Assembly: GCA_016742175.1 (NCBI GenBank)
Contig: JACVCH010000014.1
Span: 1 to 64,000 of the forward strand
Direction of reading: 5' to 3'
DNA from: Rhizobiaceae bacterium
GTDB taxonomy: Bacteria > Pseudomonadota > Alphaproteobacteria > Rhizobiales > Rhizobiaceae
Length of the DNA: 64,000 bases
The translations under genes and the position numbers were made by a program. The notes below the pieces were generated by a model. The model saw nothing but the letters and a program-made list of their open reading frames with translations, did no database searches and was not told where the DNA came from. This document shows positions 1 to 7,480 of the stretch, one piece after another; position 1 is the stretch's first letter; each line of letters begins with the position of its first letter.

Positions 1-1
1 C

Positions 2-271
2 GGGGGGGGGGGGGGGGGGGGGGGGACGGGTGGCGGGGGCGGTCGGGGCGGCGCGGGTGGGGCGGGCGGTGGTACGGGGGGCGGCGGTGGCGCGGGTGGC
101 GGCGGCGGTGGTACCGGCGGCGGCGGTGGTAGCGGCGGTGGGGGCGGCACAGGTGGCGGCGGCGGCACAGGTGGCGGCGGCGGCACAGGTGGCGGCGGCG
201 GCACTGGCGGTGCAGGTGGTACCGGCGGCGGTGGCGGCACGGCTGGTGGTGGTGGTGGCGCGGGCGGCTGA
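2..271 (+). CDS. Glycine-rich low-complexity protein, C-terminal fragment
   Basis: The open frame enters from the left edge and ends at TGA 269-271. It reads as almost pure glycine in repeats of the form Gly-Gly-Thr-(Gly)n, with scattered Ala and Ser and a final Ala-Gly-Gly. This frame is preferred over the alanine/valine-rich alternative because Gly-Thr blocks repeat regularly and the third codon position varies (GGC/GGT/GGG) as expected for coding DNA. The first 24 Gs are a homopolymer that may be an assembly-edge artefact or a slippage-prone tract. The N-terminus is missing, so no function can be assigned. A secreted or surface glycine-rich protein is possible. Confidence 0.5.
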   Translation, partial: GGGGGGGGTGGGGGRGGAGGAGGGTGGGGGAGGGGGGTGGGGGSGGGGGTGGGGGTGGGGGTGGGGGTGGAGGTGGGGGTAGGGGGAGG

Positions 272-296
272 CGAACCCAGGATTTCTCGGCTATTC

Positions 297-334
297 TTGC
301 AACACTGGACGGGCTGAACCGTTCAGTGTTGCAA
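297..334. terminator. Inverted repeat between the Gly-rich gene and selO
   Basis: Perfect 11-bp arms, 297-307 and 324-334, flank a 16-nt loop. A nested alternative hairpin uses CTGAAC (314-319) with GTTCAG (321-326). There is no long T-tract, so it is either a weak terminator of the upstream gene or an operator/leader for selO, which starts 20 bp downstream. The two hairpins are mutually exclusive because they share 324-326. Confidence 0.45.
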
Positions 335-354
335 TCGCATGTCCGGGATATCGA

Positions 355-1770
355 ATGCCTGTCGCACCAAACTATCGCCCCTCGACCGCGCATGCCTCAC
401 TTGGCACCGCGTTCCACGATCCGGTCAATGCCGCGCCTTTTCCCGAGCACATCGTCCGGTTCCGCAATCAGGATTGGGCTGCGCGCGTCGGGCTTGGCGA
501 TCTCTCGCACGACGAGTGGATCGCGCATTTCGGGCGCTTTGCGCCGCTGCCCGGCGGCTATGCGCAGCCTTTGGCACTGCGCTATCACGGGCACCAGTTC
601 CGCTCCTACAATCCCGATCTCGGCGATGGTCGCGGCTTTCTCTTCGCGCAGGTTCACGACGATACCGGCCGCCTGCTCGACCTTGCCACCAAAGGCTCGG
701 GCACCACGCCCTGGTCGCGCGGCGGTGACGGGCGGCTGACGCTCAAGGGCGGCGTGCGCGAGGTGCTCGCGACGGAAATGCTCGAGGCGCTCGGCGTCGA
801 CACGTCGAAAACGTTCAGCCTGATCGAGACCGGCGAAGCGCTGCATCGCAACGACGAGCCCTCCCCGACCCGCTCCGCCGTGCTCGTGCGGCTCAGCCAC
901 TCCCACATCCGCATCGGCACGTTCCAGCGCCTGCGTTTTCTCGACCAGACCGAAGACATCTCGCGGCTGATCGACCATTCGGCCGCGCACTATCTGCATG
1001 AGGTCGGGGCCGAGCTCGATCCGGGCCGGGCGCTCGCCTTTCTCGACGCCGTCGGCCGCAGGCTGGCGAAGACGACGGCCGCCTGGATGGTCGCCGGCTT
1101 CGTCCATGGCGTCCTGAACACGGACAACATCAACATCACCGGCGAGAGCTTCGATTACGGGCCGTGGCGTTTCCTTCCGACGCTCGATCCGGCCTTCACC
1201 GCGGCCTATTTCGACCAGACGGGCCTCTACGCCTTCGGCCGCCAGCCCGACACGATGTTCTGGAACCTGACGCGGCTTGCCGAATGCCTGCTCGACTTCG
1301 CCCCCCAGGCCGATCTCGAAACGATCCTGCGCGCCTTTCCGGCGCTGGTGCAGGAAGAGTTCCGCGCCGCCTTCCTCAACCGGCTCGGCGTGACGAGCGC
1401 GGGGCTGGAGGCCGACAACCAGCTCGTCGCGGCCGGCTGGCGCTTCCTTGCGGTCTCGCAGATGCCGTTCGAGCGCTTCTTCTTCGACTGGTTTGGAGGC
1501 CCGCATTCGCCGCGTCCGCCCACCGCGCGCACAGACGATTCCGGCGAGGCCTTCGAGACGTTCCGTGCGACCTTCGAACCGTTTGCCGCGCGGCCGGAGA
1601 TCGATTTCACGCATCCCTATTTCGACCGCCCGGCGCCCTGCACGATGCTGATTGACGAGGTCGAGGACATCTGGGCGCCGATCGCGGAGGCCGACGACTG
1701 GTCTTCATTCGAGGCGAAGATCACCGATATCCGGCAGATGGGCGATGCGCTCAAGCTGAGACTGCGCTGA
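355..1770 (+). CDS. selO: Protein adenylyltransferase SelO (YdiU/UPF0061 family)
   Basis: Pseudokinase-fold enzyme that, in characterised members, transfers AMP from ATP to protein Ser/Thr/Tyr residues, many of them redox proteins. The 471-aa length matches the family. Hallmarks visible are the nucleotide-loop block with K-G-S-G-T-T-P-W-S-R-G-G-D-G near residue 113, the segment H-G-V-L-N-T-D-N with the catalytic-loop Asp at about 257, and the metal-binding D-Y-G-P at 267-270. The C-terminal redox Cys common in the family (a CxxC or a selenocysteine) is not present, as the protein ends K-L-R-L-R. It stands alone, with an inverted repeat just upstream and no convincing Shine-Dalgarno. Function is inferred from the family. 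Confidence 0.93.
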   Translation: MPVAPNYRPSTAHASLGTAFHDPVNAAPFPEHIVRFRNQDWAARVGLGDLSHDEWIAHFGRFAPLPGGYAQPLALRYHGHQFRSYNPDLGDGRGFLFAQVHDDTGRLLDLATKGSGTTPWSRGGDGRLTLKGGVREVLATEMLEALGVDTSKTFSLIETGEALHRNDEPSPTRSAVLVRLSHSHIRIGTFQRLRFLDQTEDISRLIDHSAAHYLHEVGAELDPGRALAFLDAVGRRLAKTTAAWMVAGFVHGVLNTDNINITGESFDYGPWRFLPTLDPAFTAAYFDQTGLYAFGRQPDTMFWNLTRLAECLLDFAPQADLETILRAFPALVQEEFRAAFLNRLGVTSAGLEADNQLVAAGWRFLAVSQMPFERFFFDWFGGPHSPRPPTARTDDSGEAFETFRATFEPFAARPEIDFTHPYFDRPAPCTMLIDEVEDIWAPIAEADDWSSFEAKITDIRQMGDALKLRLR

Positions 1771-1919
1771 GCTTCGTCCCGATTTGGAGCGAACCATCGG
1801 CGGTCAAAAACGGACAGCGCATGGCGATCCTGTTTCGCCGTGGCACGCCTATGCTGCATCTACGGCGCGTGATTCTCGGCACGCGGCTTGCACCGCTTTT
1901 CCCAGCGGGAGAAAGCCTT

Positions 1920-2135
1920 ATGTGGATTCAACTCACTGAAGTCAGCGGACAGCCGATTGCCCTTAACACCAACCATGTGGTGAGCGTGCAGGCCTATGGC
2001 GAGCGCACCAAGATCACCCATGTCGGCGGCCAGGCGATCGTCGCCGAGAGCGTCGACCTCGTGCTTGCCGCGCTCGGCCTTTTGCCGCTCGGCATGGACG
2101 ATGTCCGCGACCCGGACCAGCCGCTTCATTCATAA
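1920..2135 (+). CDS. Small FlbD-like protein (71 aa)
   Basis: A 71-aa product beginning M-W-I-Q-L-T. ATG 1920 is chosen because GGGAGAAA (1907-1914) lies at good spacing, whereas the in-frame ATG at 1821 has no ribosome site. The pattern (short beta strands, an A-L-N-T-N-H-V-V-S-V-Q segment, then A-E-S-V-D-L-V-L) resembles FlbD/YlzI-type small proteins, which adopt a compact beta fold and sit near flagellar genes in some bacteria. No flagellar gene is nearby, so a motility role is not supported. The stop overlaps the 3' end of the convergent isomerase gene by 6 bp. Confidence 0.6.
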   Translation: MWIQLTEVSGQPIALNTNHVVSVQAYGERTKITHVGGQAIVAESVDLVLAALGLLPLGMDDVRDPDQPLHS

Positions 2136-2906
2136 GCCGGCGGCGAGCCAACCGAGCGAGGCGGCCGTCGTGCCAGTCGGCCTGTATTCGGCGCCGACCC
2201 AGCCTGAATAACCCGACGCGTCGATCGCCGCGAAGACGGCGCGGTAGTTGATCTCGCCGGTTCCCGGCTCGCGCCGGCCCGGCGTATCGGCGAACTGGAC
2301 ATGCGCGATCCGCGGAAGGGCGGCGCGAAAGCCCTCGATCAGGTCGCCCTCGACGATCTGGCGATGGTAGAAATCGAACTGGATCGCGAGATTGTCCCGG
2401 CCGGCCACATCGATCGCCTCGGCGGCGTCGCTTGTGCGCTGGACGAGATAGCGCGGCACGTCGCGCCCGTTGCAGGGCTCGACCATGACCGTGACGCCGA
2501 GCGGCGCGAAGCGATCCGCTGCAAGCTGGAGATTGCGTGCCAGCGTCGCCATGGCCGCCTCGCGCGCGACACCCTGCGGCACCCGGCCGGACAGGACGTT
2601 CACCCGCTTCACGCCGAGCATGAAGGCGTAGTCGGCAGCTTCCTCGACCGCGCGGGCGAATCCCGCTTCGCGGCCCGGAACGCAGGCGAGGCCATCGCCG
2701 CCGGCGGAAAGATCGCCGGCCGGCACGTTGATCAGCACGATCTCGACGCCGGCACGCCGCGCGGCCCTTGCCACATCATCTGCCGGAAAATCATAGGGAA
2801 ACTGGATATCGACGCCTGCAAAGCCGAGATCGGCTGCTGCCTGGAAACGTTCGAGGAAGCCGAATTCCTGCAGCATCATCGAGACGTTGATCGAAAAGCG
2901 CGGCAT
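2130..2906 (-). CDS. Hydroxypyruvate / 2-oxo-tetronate isomerase family protein
   Basis: AP endonuclease family 2 (xylose-isomerase-like TIM barrel). It is 258 aa, the usual length of Hyi/OtnI. Glu143 in M-V-E-P-C-N and Glu240 in G-A-E-Y-R-P-T-G fit the paired metal/acid-base glutamates of the family. Characterised members interconvert hydroxypyruvate and tartronate semialdehyde, or 2-oxo-tetronates. ATG 2906 follows ACGGGA and begins 14 bp after the SDR stop, so this is the last gene of the TRAP operon. A tartronate-semialdehyde-reductase-like enzyme is encoded in the same operon, so a shared C3/C4 hydroxy-acid route is plausible. Exact substrate unknown. Confidence 0.82.
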   Translation of the reverse strand: MPRFSINVSMMLQEFGFLERFQAAADLGFAGVDIQFPYDFPADDVARAARRAGVEIVLINVPAGDLSAGGDGLACVPGREAGFARAVEEAADYAFMLGVKRVNVLSGRVPQGVAREAAMATLARNLQLAADRFAPLGVTVMVEPCNGRDVPRYLVQRTSDAAEAIDVAGRDNLAIQFDFYHRQIVEGDLIEGFRAALPRIAHVQFADTPGRREPGTGEINYRAVFAAIDASGYSGWVGAEYRPTGTTAASLGWLAAGL

Positions 2907-2920
2907 TCGTGAAATCCCGT

Positions 2921-3667
2921 CTACTGGAAGCCGCCATCGACGCCGATGAACTGGCCGGTGATCGAACGCGCCGCATCCGAGGCGAGGAAGAGGATCGTCG
3001 CTGCGATCTCTTCCGGCTCGATGAACGCGCGCGTCGCCTGCCGGCCAAGATAGTGCGCCTCGGCGGCCTTCACATCCATCGCGTTCGCCCGCGCATATTC
3101 GGCGACGACGTTCTCGATCCGCTCGCCGCGCACCGAGGCCGGCAGGATCGCGTTGACGCGGATGCCCATCTGCCCGACCTCGTGCGCGAGCGATCCGGTG
3201 AAGCCGAGCACCGCCCATTTCGTCGCCGCGTAGACGGCCCGGTTCGGATAGGCGATCTTCGCCGCGACCGAGGCCATGTTGACGATGACGCCGCGCCTTT
3301 GCGCGATCATGCCCGGCAGGACGGCCCGCGCGCAGACGAAGTGGCTGGTGATGTTGATGTCGACGGCGTTTTTCCAGGCATCGATCGGCGTGTCCATGAC
3401 CGGCAGCGTCGGGCCGGCGACGCCCGCATTGTTCAACAGAAGGTCGACTGTCGGAAAGCCGGCGAAGACAATTTCTATGGCGCCCGAATCGGCCATGTCG
3501 CACCGGTGGAACTCCGCGCCGGTCTCGATTGCCGTTGCTTCCCCCGCCTCCAGGTTCACGTCGGTGAAAGCGACGTGCCAGCCGCTTTTCGTCAGCTCGC
3601 GCACGACGACCTTGCCGATGCCCGACGCGCCGGCCGTCACCACGGCGAATTTTCGCTTCTCGCTCAT
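2921..3667 (-). CDS. Short-chain dehydrogenase/reductase (SDR)
   Basis: Classical SDR of 248 aa. It has the cofactor motif T-A-G-A-S-G-I-G (11-18), N-N-A-G (79-82), Ser133, and the catalytic Tyr146-x3-Lys150 (Y-A-A-T-K), ending G-V-D-G-G-F-Q. Asp36 after beta-2 suggests NAD(H) over NADP(H). ATG 3667 begins one base after the dctM TGA, and GAGGTGAG inside the dctM end can serve as ribosome site; an in-frame TTG at 3679 is an alternative. Its place between a TRAP permease and a hydroxypyruvate isomerase homologue suggests oxidation of a sugar acid or polyol imported by that transporter. Confidence 0.85.
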   Translation of the reverse strand: MSEKRKFAVVTAGASGIGKVVVRELTKSGWHVAFTDVNLEAGEATAIETGAEFHRCDMADSGAIEIVFAGFPTVDLLLNNAGVAGPTLPVMDTPIDAWKNAVDINITSHFVCARAVLPGMIAQRRGVIVNMASVAAKIAYPNRAVYAATKWAVLGFTGSLAHEVGQMGIRVNAILPASVRGERIENVVAEYARANAMDVKAAEAHYLGRQATRAFIEPEEIAATILFLASDAARSITGQFIGVDGGFQ

Positions 3668-3668
3668 C

Positions 3669-4970
3669 TCACCTCGCAAGCTGGGGAAGGATCAGGATGA
3701 TCGCCGGAAACGCGATCATCAGCGCCAGGCGCAAGATGTCGGCGGCGACGAAGGGCAGGATGCCGCGATAGATCCGGCCGAGGCTGATATTGCCGATCGT
3801 GCTCTTCAGGATGAAGAGGTTGAGGCCGACCGGCGGGGTGATGAGCGACAGTTCGGTCACCATGACGACGATGATGCCGAACCAGATCGGATCGTAGCCG
3901 AGCGACATGACCAACGGGAAGAAGATCGGCACGGTCAGGAGCACCATGGAAAGCGATTCCAGGAAGCAGCCGAGCACGATGTAGATCGCCATCAGGAAGA
4001 TGATGACGCCGAGCGGCGACAGGCCGTAGCCGCCGACGAGGTCCTGCAGGGCGGAGGGAAGGCCCGCGAGGTTGACGAAGTTGGAGAAGAGCAGCGCGCC
4101 GACGAGCAGGATGAACAGGATCGCGGTCATCCGCGCGGTCGCGATGACGCATTCGAGGAAGATCGCCGGCGTCAGCACGCGCCGCCAGAGGCAGAACAGG
4201 AAGGCGCCGAACGCGCCGACGCCCGCCGCTTCCGTCGGCGTGAAGACGCCGAGATAGATGCCGCCGACGATGAGGACAAAGAGCAGCAGGATCGGGCCGA
4301 CCGAGGTCAGTCGCGAAAAGCGTTCGCGCATCGCGACCCGCTCCGTTCGCGGGCCTGCCTCGGGGTTCAGGCGCGTGACGACCATGATCGCGGCGATGTA
4401 GAAGAGCACCGCGACGAAGCCCGGCAGCACGCCGGCGATGAACAGAAGCCCGATGTCGGTTCCCGTCATGATGCCGTAGAGCACCAGGATGACGGAGGGC
4501 GGGATGAGGATGCCGAGCGTGCCGCCGGCCGCGATCGAGCCCGAGGCGAGTTCGTCCGAATAGCCGTAGCGGCGCATCGACGGCATCGAGACGCGGCCCA
4601 TCGTGGCTGCGGTGGCGAGCGAGGAGCCGGACACGGCGGCAAAGCCCGCGCAGGCGACGATGGTCGCCATGGCGAGCCCGCCGCGCCGGTGGCCGAGAAA
4701 GCCGTGGCAGGCGTGGTAGAGATCGCGCGACATGCCGGCCCGGTCGACCAGCATGCCCATCAGCACGAACATCGGCACGACCGACAATTCGTAGCGCATC
4801 GTGTCGGAAACGGGCACTTGGCCGAGCATGCCGAGCGCCGGCGTCCAGCCGACGACCGCGACGATGCCGACCGCGCCGACGAGGATCATGGCGAAGGCGA
4901 GCGGCATTCCCGCCATCATCAGCCCGAGCAGGCTCGCAAAGCCGATCAGCGAGGTTTCCCAGACACCCAT
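3669..4970 (-). CDS. dctM: TRAP transporter large permease DctM
   Basis: 433-aa polytopic inner-membrane protein of the DctM/SiaM type. It contains the characteristic blocks G-M-P-L-A-F-A-M, G-S-S-L-A-T-A-A-T-M-G and G-G-T-L-G-I-L-I-P-P-S, and ends in hydrophobic helices. It forms the sodium-driven translocation subunit with DctQ. ATG 4970 is favoured because GGCGGG (4977-4982) is ideally spaced; GTG 4976 is the alternative. The dctQ stop is 12 bp upstream and the SDR start directly abuts the stop. Confidence 0.93.
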   Translation of the reverse strand: MGVWETSLIGFASLLGLMMAGMPLAFAMILVGAVGIVAVVGWTPALGMLGQVPVSDTMRYELSVVPMFVLMGMLVDRAGMSRDLYHACHGFLGHRRGGLAMATIVACAGFAAVSGSSLATAATMGRVSMPSMRRYGYSDELASGSIAAGGTLGILIPPSVILVLYGIMTGTDIGLLFIAGVLPGFVAVLFYIAAIMVVTRLNPEAGPRTERVAMRERFSRLTSVGPILLLFVLIVGGIYLGVFTPTEAAGVGAFGAFLFCLWRRVLTPAIFLECVIATARMTAILFILLVGALLFSNFVNLAGLPSALQDLVGGYGLSPLGVIIFLMAIYIVLGCFLESLSMVLLTVPIFFPLVMSLGYDPIWFGIIVVMVTELSLITPPVGLNLFILKSTIGNISLGRIYRGILPFVAADILRLALMIAFPAIILILPQLAR

Positions 4971-4982
4971 GTGCACCCGCCG

Positions 4983-5507
4983 CTATTCGACGGACGCATT
5001 CGCGGCGGGCAGCAATTGCCGGCCGCGCGCGGCGTTGATCAGGAAGGCGACGCCGGCCAGCACGACCAGCACCGCCATCACCTGCGCCAGAAGGCCGATC
5101 GGCACGCGCAGTTCGAGCGTCTGGTCGCCGGTGCGCCAGAGCCGCGCGCCATAGACCCACATCCGCCAGCCCATGGCGAAGCAGATCGCCGCGCAGACGA
5201 GTTCGAAGAACCGCGTGCCTAAATCCTGCGCCTTCTGCGACAGGCGTTCCATCAGGATCGAGATGGTGATGTTCTCGCGCGCGGCGGTCGCCAGCGGCAG
5301 TCCGGCGAAGATGATCAGGCCCATCAGGATCTCCGTCACCTCGAAGGCGGCATAGAGCGGCCGGCCGAAGAAATAGCGGCCGACGACGTCGAAGGTGGTG
5401 ATGAACATCATCGCCGCGACCATGAGGCCGGCCACGAGCGAGAATGCCCGGAAGACCCAGGCGACCGGGCCGGGTGCCGGCTGGTCGCCTGCCTGGTTCT
5501 CGCTCAC
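4983..5507 (-). CDS. dctQ: TRAP transporter small permease DctQ
   Basis: 174-aa four-helix membrane protein of the DctQ family, including the typical D-V-V-G-R-Y-F-F-G-R-P block after the first helix and E-V-T-E-I-L-M-G in the second. The start is GTG 5507, which overlaps the dctP stop in a GTGA tetranucleotide, indicating translational coupling. A much longer upstream extension of the frame exists but runs through dctP and is rejected. It partners DctM and the periplasmic receptor encoded just upstream. Confidence 0.9.
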   Translation of the reverse strand: MSENQAGDQPAPGPVAWVFRAFSLVAGLMVAAMMFITTFDVVGRYFFGRPLYAAFEVTEILMGLIIFAGLPLATAARENITISILMERLSQKAQDLGTRFFELVCAAICFAMGWRMWVYGARLWRTGDQTLELRVPIGLLAQVMAVLVVLAGVAFLINAARGRQLLPAANASVE

Positions 5508-6559
5508 GGGACGTTGACCACCTTTTCGGCCTTGTAGGCCTCGGCCTGCGCGCGGGCGTAGTCGAGCATCTCCTCGGCCGGCAGTCCCTTCGCGTTGGCG
5601 GCCTCGATCCAGCGTTCCTCGAGCACGGCGAGGCGCGACTTCACCTCCTCGACATCGGCCTCCGGGATTTCGTTCCAAACCATGTCGTTGGCATCGAGCG
5701 CGGCGCGCCCGAGCGTATCGCCGTTCGTCCACGCCCAGCCGGCAAGCGTTGCGATGGCCATGCCGGAATGCTTCTCGACCGCAGCCTTCTGATCGTCCGA
5801 CAGGCCGTCCCATGTCGCCTGGTTGAAGGCCAGCCAGAACGTGTCGGTGTAGAGGCCGCCGGGAATGCGCGTCGAGCTCGCGACCGAGGGTGTGATCTTG
5901 AAGAACTCGATGGATTCGGTCGGGAAGGTGATGCCGTCGGCAACGCCGCGCGACATGGCCTGCTGAGCCTCGGTCGGCGGAAGCTGCACCGGCGTCGCGC
6001 CGAGCGTCTGCATGATCTCGCCGGTGACGTTGCCGCCGACGCGGATCTTCTTGCCGGCGAGTTCGGCAAGCGACGTCACCTCCTGGCCCTCGCGCATGAA
6101 GATGTACGGTTCGGAATGCACCCAGAGGCCGACGACCTTGGCGCCGTCATGTTCGCCATACTGCTCGCCGTAGCGTTCATATGTCGCCCATGCCGCGGCC
6201 GCGCCGGCCCACGGATCGGGCGACATGAAGGGCAGGTCCATGATCTGCGTCATGGTGAAACGGCCCGGATTGTGGCCCGACACGCCGAAGCCGACATCGA
6301 CCGAGCCGTCGAGCACGAGGTCGAAATAGGCGGGCGGACGGCCGAGCGCAGTTTCCATGATGTCAAATTGCAGCGAGCCGTTCGTCTCGGCCTCGATCGC
6401 CGCCGCCCAGGGCTCCAGGATACCCTTGACGATCAGATGGTGCATCGGCAACCAGTTGCCGACGCGGATCGTCTTCGTCTCCTCCTGCGCGAAACCCGCG
6501 CCGGTCGAACCCAGAACCGCGATCGCCGCGGCGAGTGTCATGCTCTTCCAATGCAGCAT
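5504..6559 (-). CDS. dctP: TRAP transporter solute-binding protein DctP
   Basis: 351-aa periplasmic receptor with a signal peptide ending near A-G-F-A (about residue 24). The mature part shows the DctP-family pattern: G-N-W-L-P-M-H-H near the N-terminus, a central L-A-G-K-K-I-R-V-G region containing the carboxylate-clamp Arg, and P-T-E in the second lobe. TRAP receptors bind C4-C6 organic acids, sugar acids, keto acids or similar anions. The ligand cannot be read from sequence, but neighbouring catabolic genes suggest a sugar acid. Confidence 0.92.
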   Translation of the reverse strand: MLHWKSMTLAAAIAVLGSTGAGFAQEETKTIRVGNWLPMHHLIVKGILEPWAAAIEAETNGSLQFDIMETALGRPPAYFDLVLDGSVDVGFGVSGHNPGRFTMTQIMDLPFMSPDPWAGAAAAWATYERYGEQYGEHDGAKVVGLWVHSEPYIFMREGQEVTSLAELAGKKIRVGGNVTGEIMQTLGATPVQLPPTEAQQAMSRGVADGITFPTESIEFFKITPSVASSTRIPGGLYTDTFWLAFNQATWDGLSDDQKAAVEKHSGMAIATLAGWAWTNGDTLGRAALDANDMVWNEIPEADVEEVKSRLAVLEERWIEAANAKGLPAEEMLDYARAQAEAYKAEKVVNVP

Positions 6560-6579
6560 TGTCCGTTCCCCTTTTGGTT

Positions 6580-7476
6580 TTATCGTTGGACGCCATCATA
6601 GAGTTGAACGAGCGCCGTGGCGCAAGCATCCGCCTCGCCGCGCGCCACCATCTGGCGAAGCAGCTCGCGCGCGGTCGACGCCATCGGCAATGGTGCGCCC
6701 GCCTGGCGCGCGGCCTCGCCGGCATTGTCGAGATCCTTCAGCATCGTGTGGATCGCGCCGAGCGGCGGTTCGAACGCGCGTGCCGCCATGCGCGGTGCGA
6801 AAAGTTGCAGCGGAATGGAATCGGCGAACCCGCCCTTCAGCGCCTCGGGCAGCTTCGCAGCATCGACGCCCGCACCCTCGGCAAGCCGGATCGCCTCGGC
6901 GATCGCCGCCAACTGGCAGCCGACGATGACCTGGTTGCACAGCTTGGTCGTCTGGCCCGCGCCGCTCGGTCCCATATGGGTGAAGCGCTGGGCCATCAGC
7001 GCGATGACCGGACGCACGCGCTCGATCTCCTCCGCCGCGCCGCCGGCCATGATTGCGAGCGTACCGTCGCGGGCGCCGGGAACGCCGCCCGAAACAGGCG
7101 CATCGATCCAGCCCATGCCGGTTTCATCGCGCAGGCGCCCTGCGAAGCGGCGGGTCGAATCCGGGTCCATGGACGAGAAGTCGACGAGGATCGAAGCCGG
7201 CCTCGCCGCACCCGCGATCCCGTTGTCGCCGAAGACGACATGCTCGACTGCCTTCGTATCGGTCAGGCACATCATGACGATATCGCATCGGCTCGCGAGA
7301 TCTGCGGCGCTGCCCGCTTCGACCGCCCCTGCTTCAACGACGCCGCGTAGTTTCTCGCGGCTGCGGTTCCAGACCGCCACGCTGAGCCCTGCTTTCAACA
7401 GGCGAAGCGTCATCGGCTCGCCCATCAGGCCGATGCCAATATAGCCGAGTGTCAGTTCCTCCCCCTCCCCGGCCAT
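6580..7476 (-). CDS. NAD(P)-dependent 3-hydroxyisobutyrate dehydrogenase / tartronate semialdehyde reductase family
   Basis: Beta-hydroxyacid dehydrogenase of 298 aa. The Rossmann motif G-Y-I-G-I-G-L-M-G lies at 11-19, the substrate motif D-A-P-V-S-G-G at about 125-131, and the catalytic Lys178 in the K-L-C-N-Q block. Family members reduce tartronate semialdehyde to glycerate or oxidise 3-hydroxyisobutyrate and L-threonate. ATG 7476 lies 4 bp after the dehydratase stop, behind GGAGTAGG. Beside a hydroxypyruvate isomerase homologue in the same operon, tartronate semialdehyde reduction or C4-acid oxidation is the best guess. The four-residue catalytic set appears intact. Confidence 0.85.
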   Translation of the reverse strand: MAGEGEELTLGYIGIGLMGEPMTLRLLKAGLSVAVWNRSREKLRGVVEAGAVEAGSAADLASRCDIVMMCLTDTKAVEHVVFGDNGIAGAARPASILVDFSSMDPDSTRRFAGRLRDETGMGWIDAPVSGGVPGARDGTLAIMAGGAAEEIERVRPVIALMAQRFTHMGPSGAGQTTKLCNQVIVGCQLAAIAEAIRLAEGAGVDAAKLPEALKGGFADSIPLQLFAPRMAARAFEPPLGAIHTMLKDLDNAGEAARQAGAPLPMASTARELLRQMVARGEADACATALVQLYDGVQR

Positions 7477-7480
7477 GATC

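Noticed and set aside
2130-3503. N-terminal extension of the isomerase into the SDR gene (457 aa in total)
   Set aside because: The first part is a different-frame reading of the SDR. The isomerase begins at ATG 2906, giving exactly the 258 aa usual for the family.
3276-5222. 648-codon plus-strand open frame opposite the TRAP permeases
   Set aside because: It is rich in Arg/Asp/His as expected from reading a GC-rich membrane-protein gene backwards, has no recognisable domain, and overlaps three well-supported genes.
4983-5813. 276-aa version of DctQ
   Set aside because: The first 100 residues are an out-of-frame reading of dctP; GTG 5507 with GTGA overlap fits the usual DctQ length.
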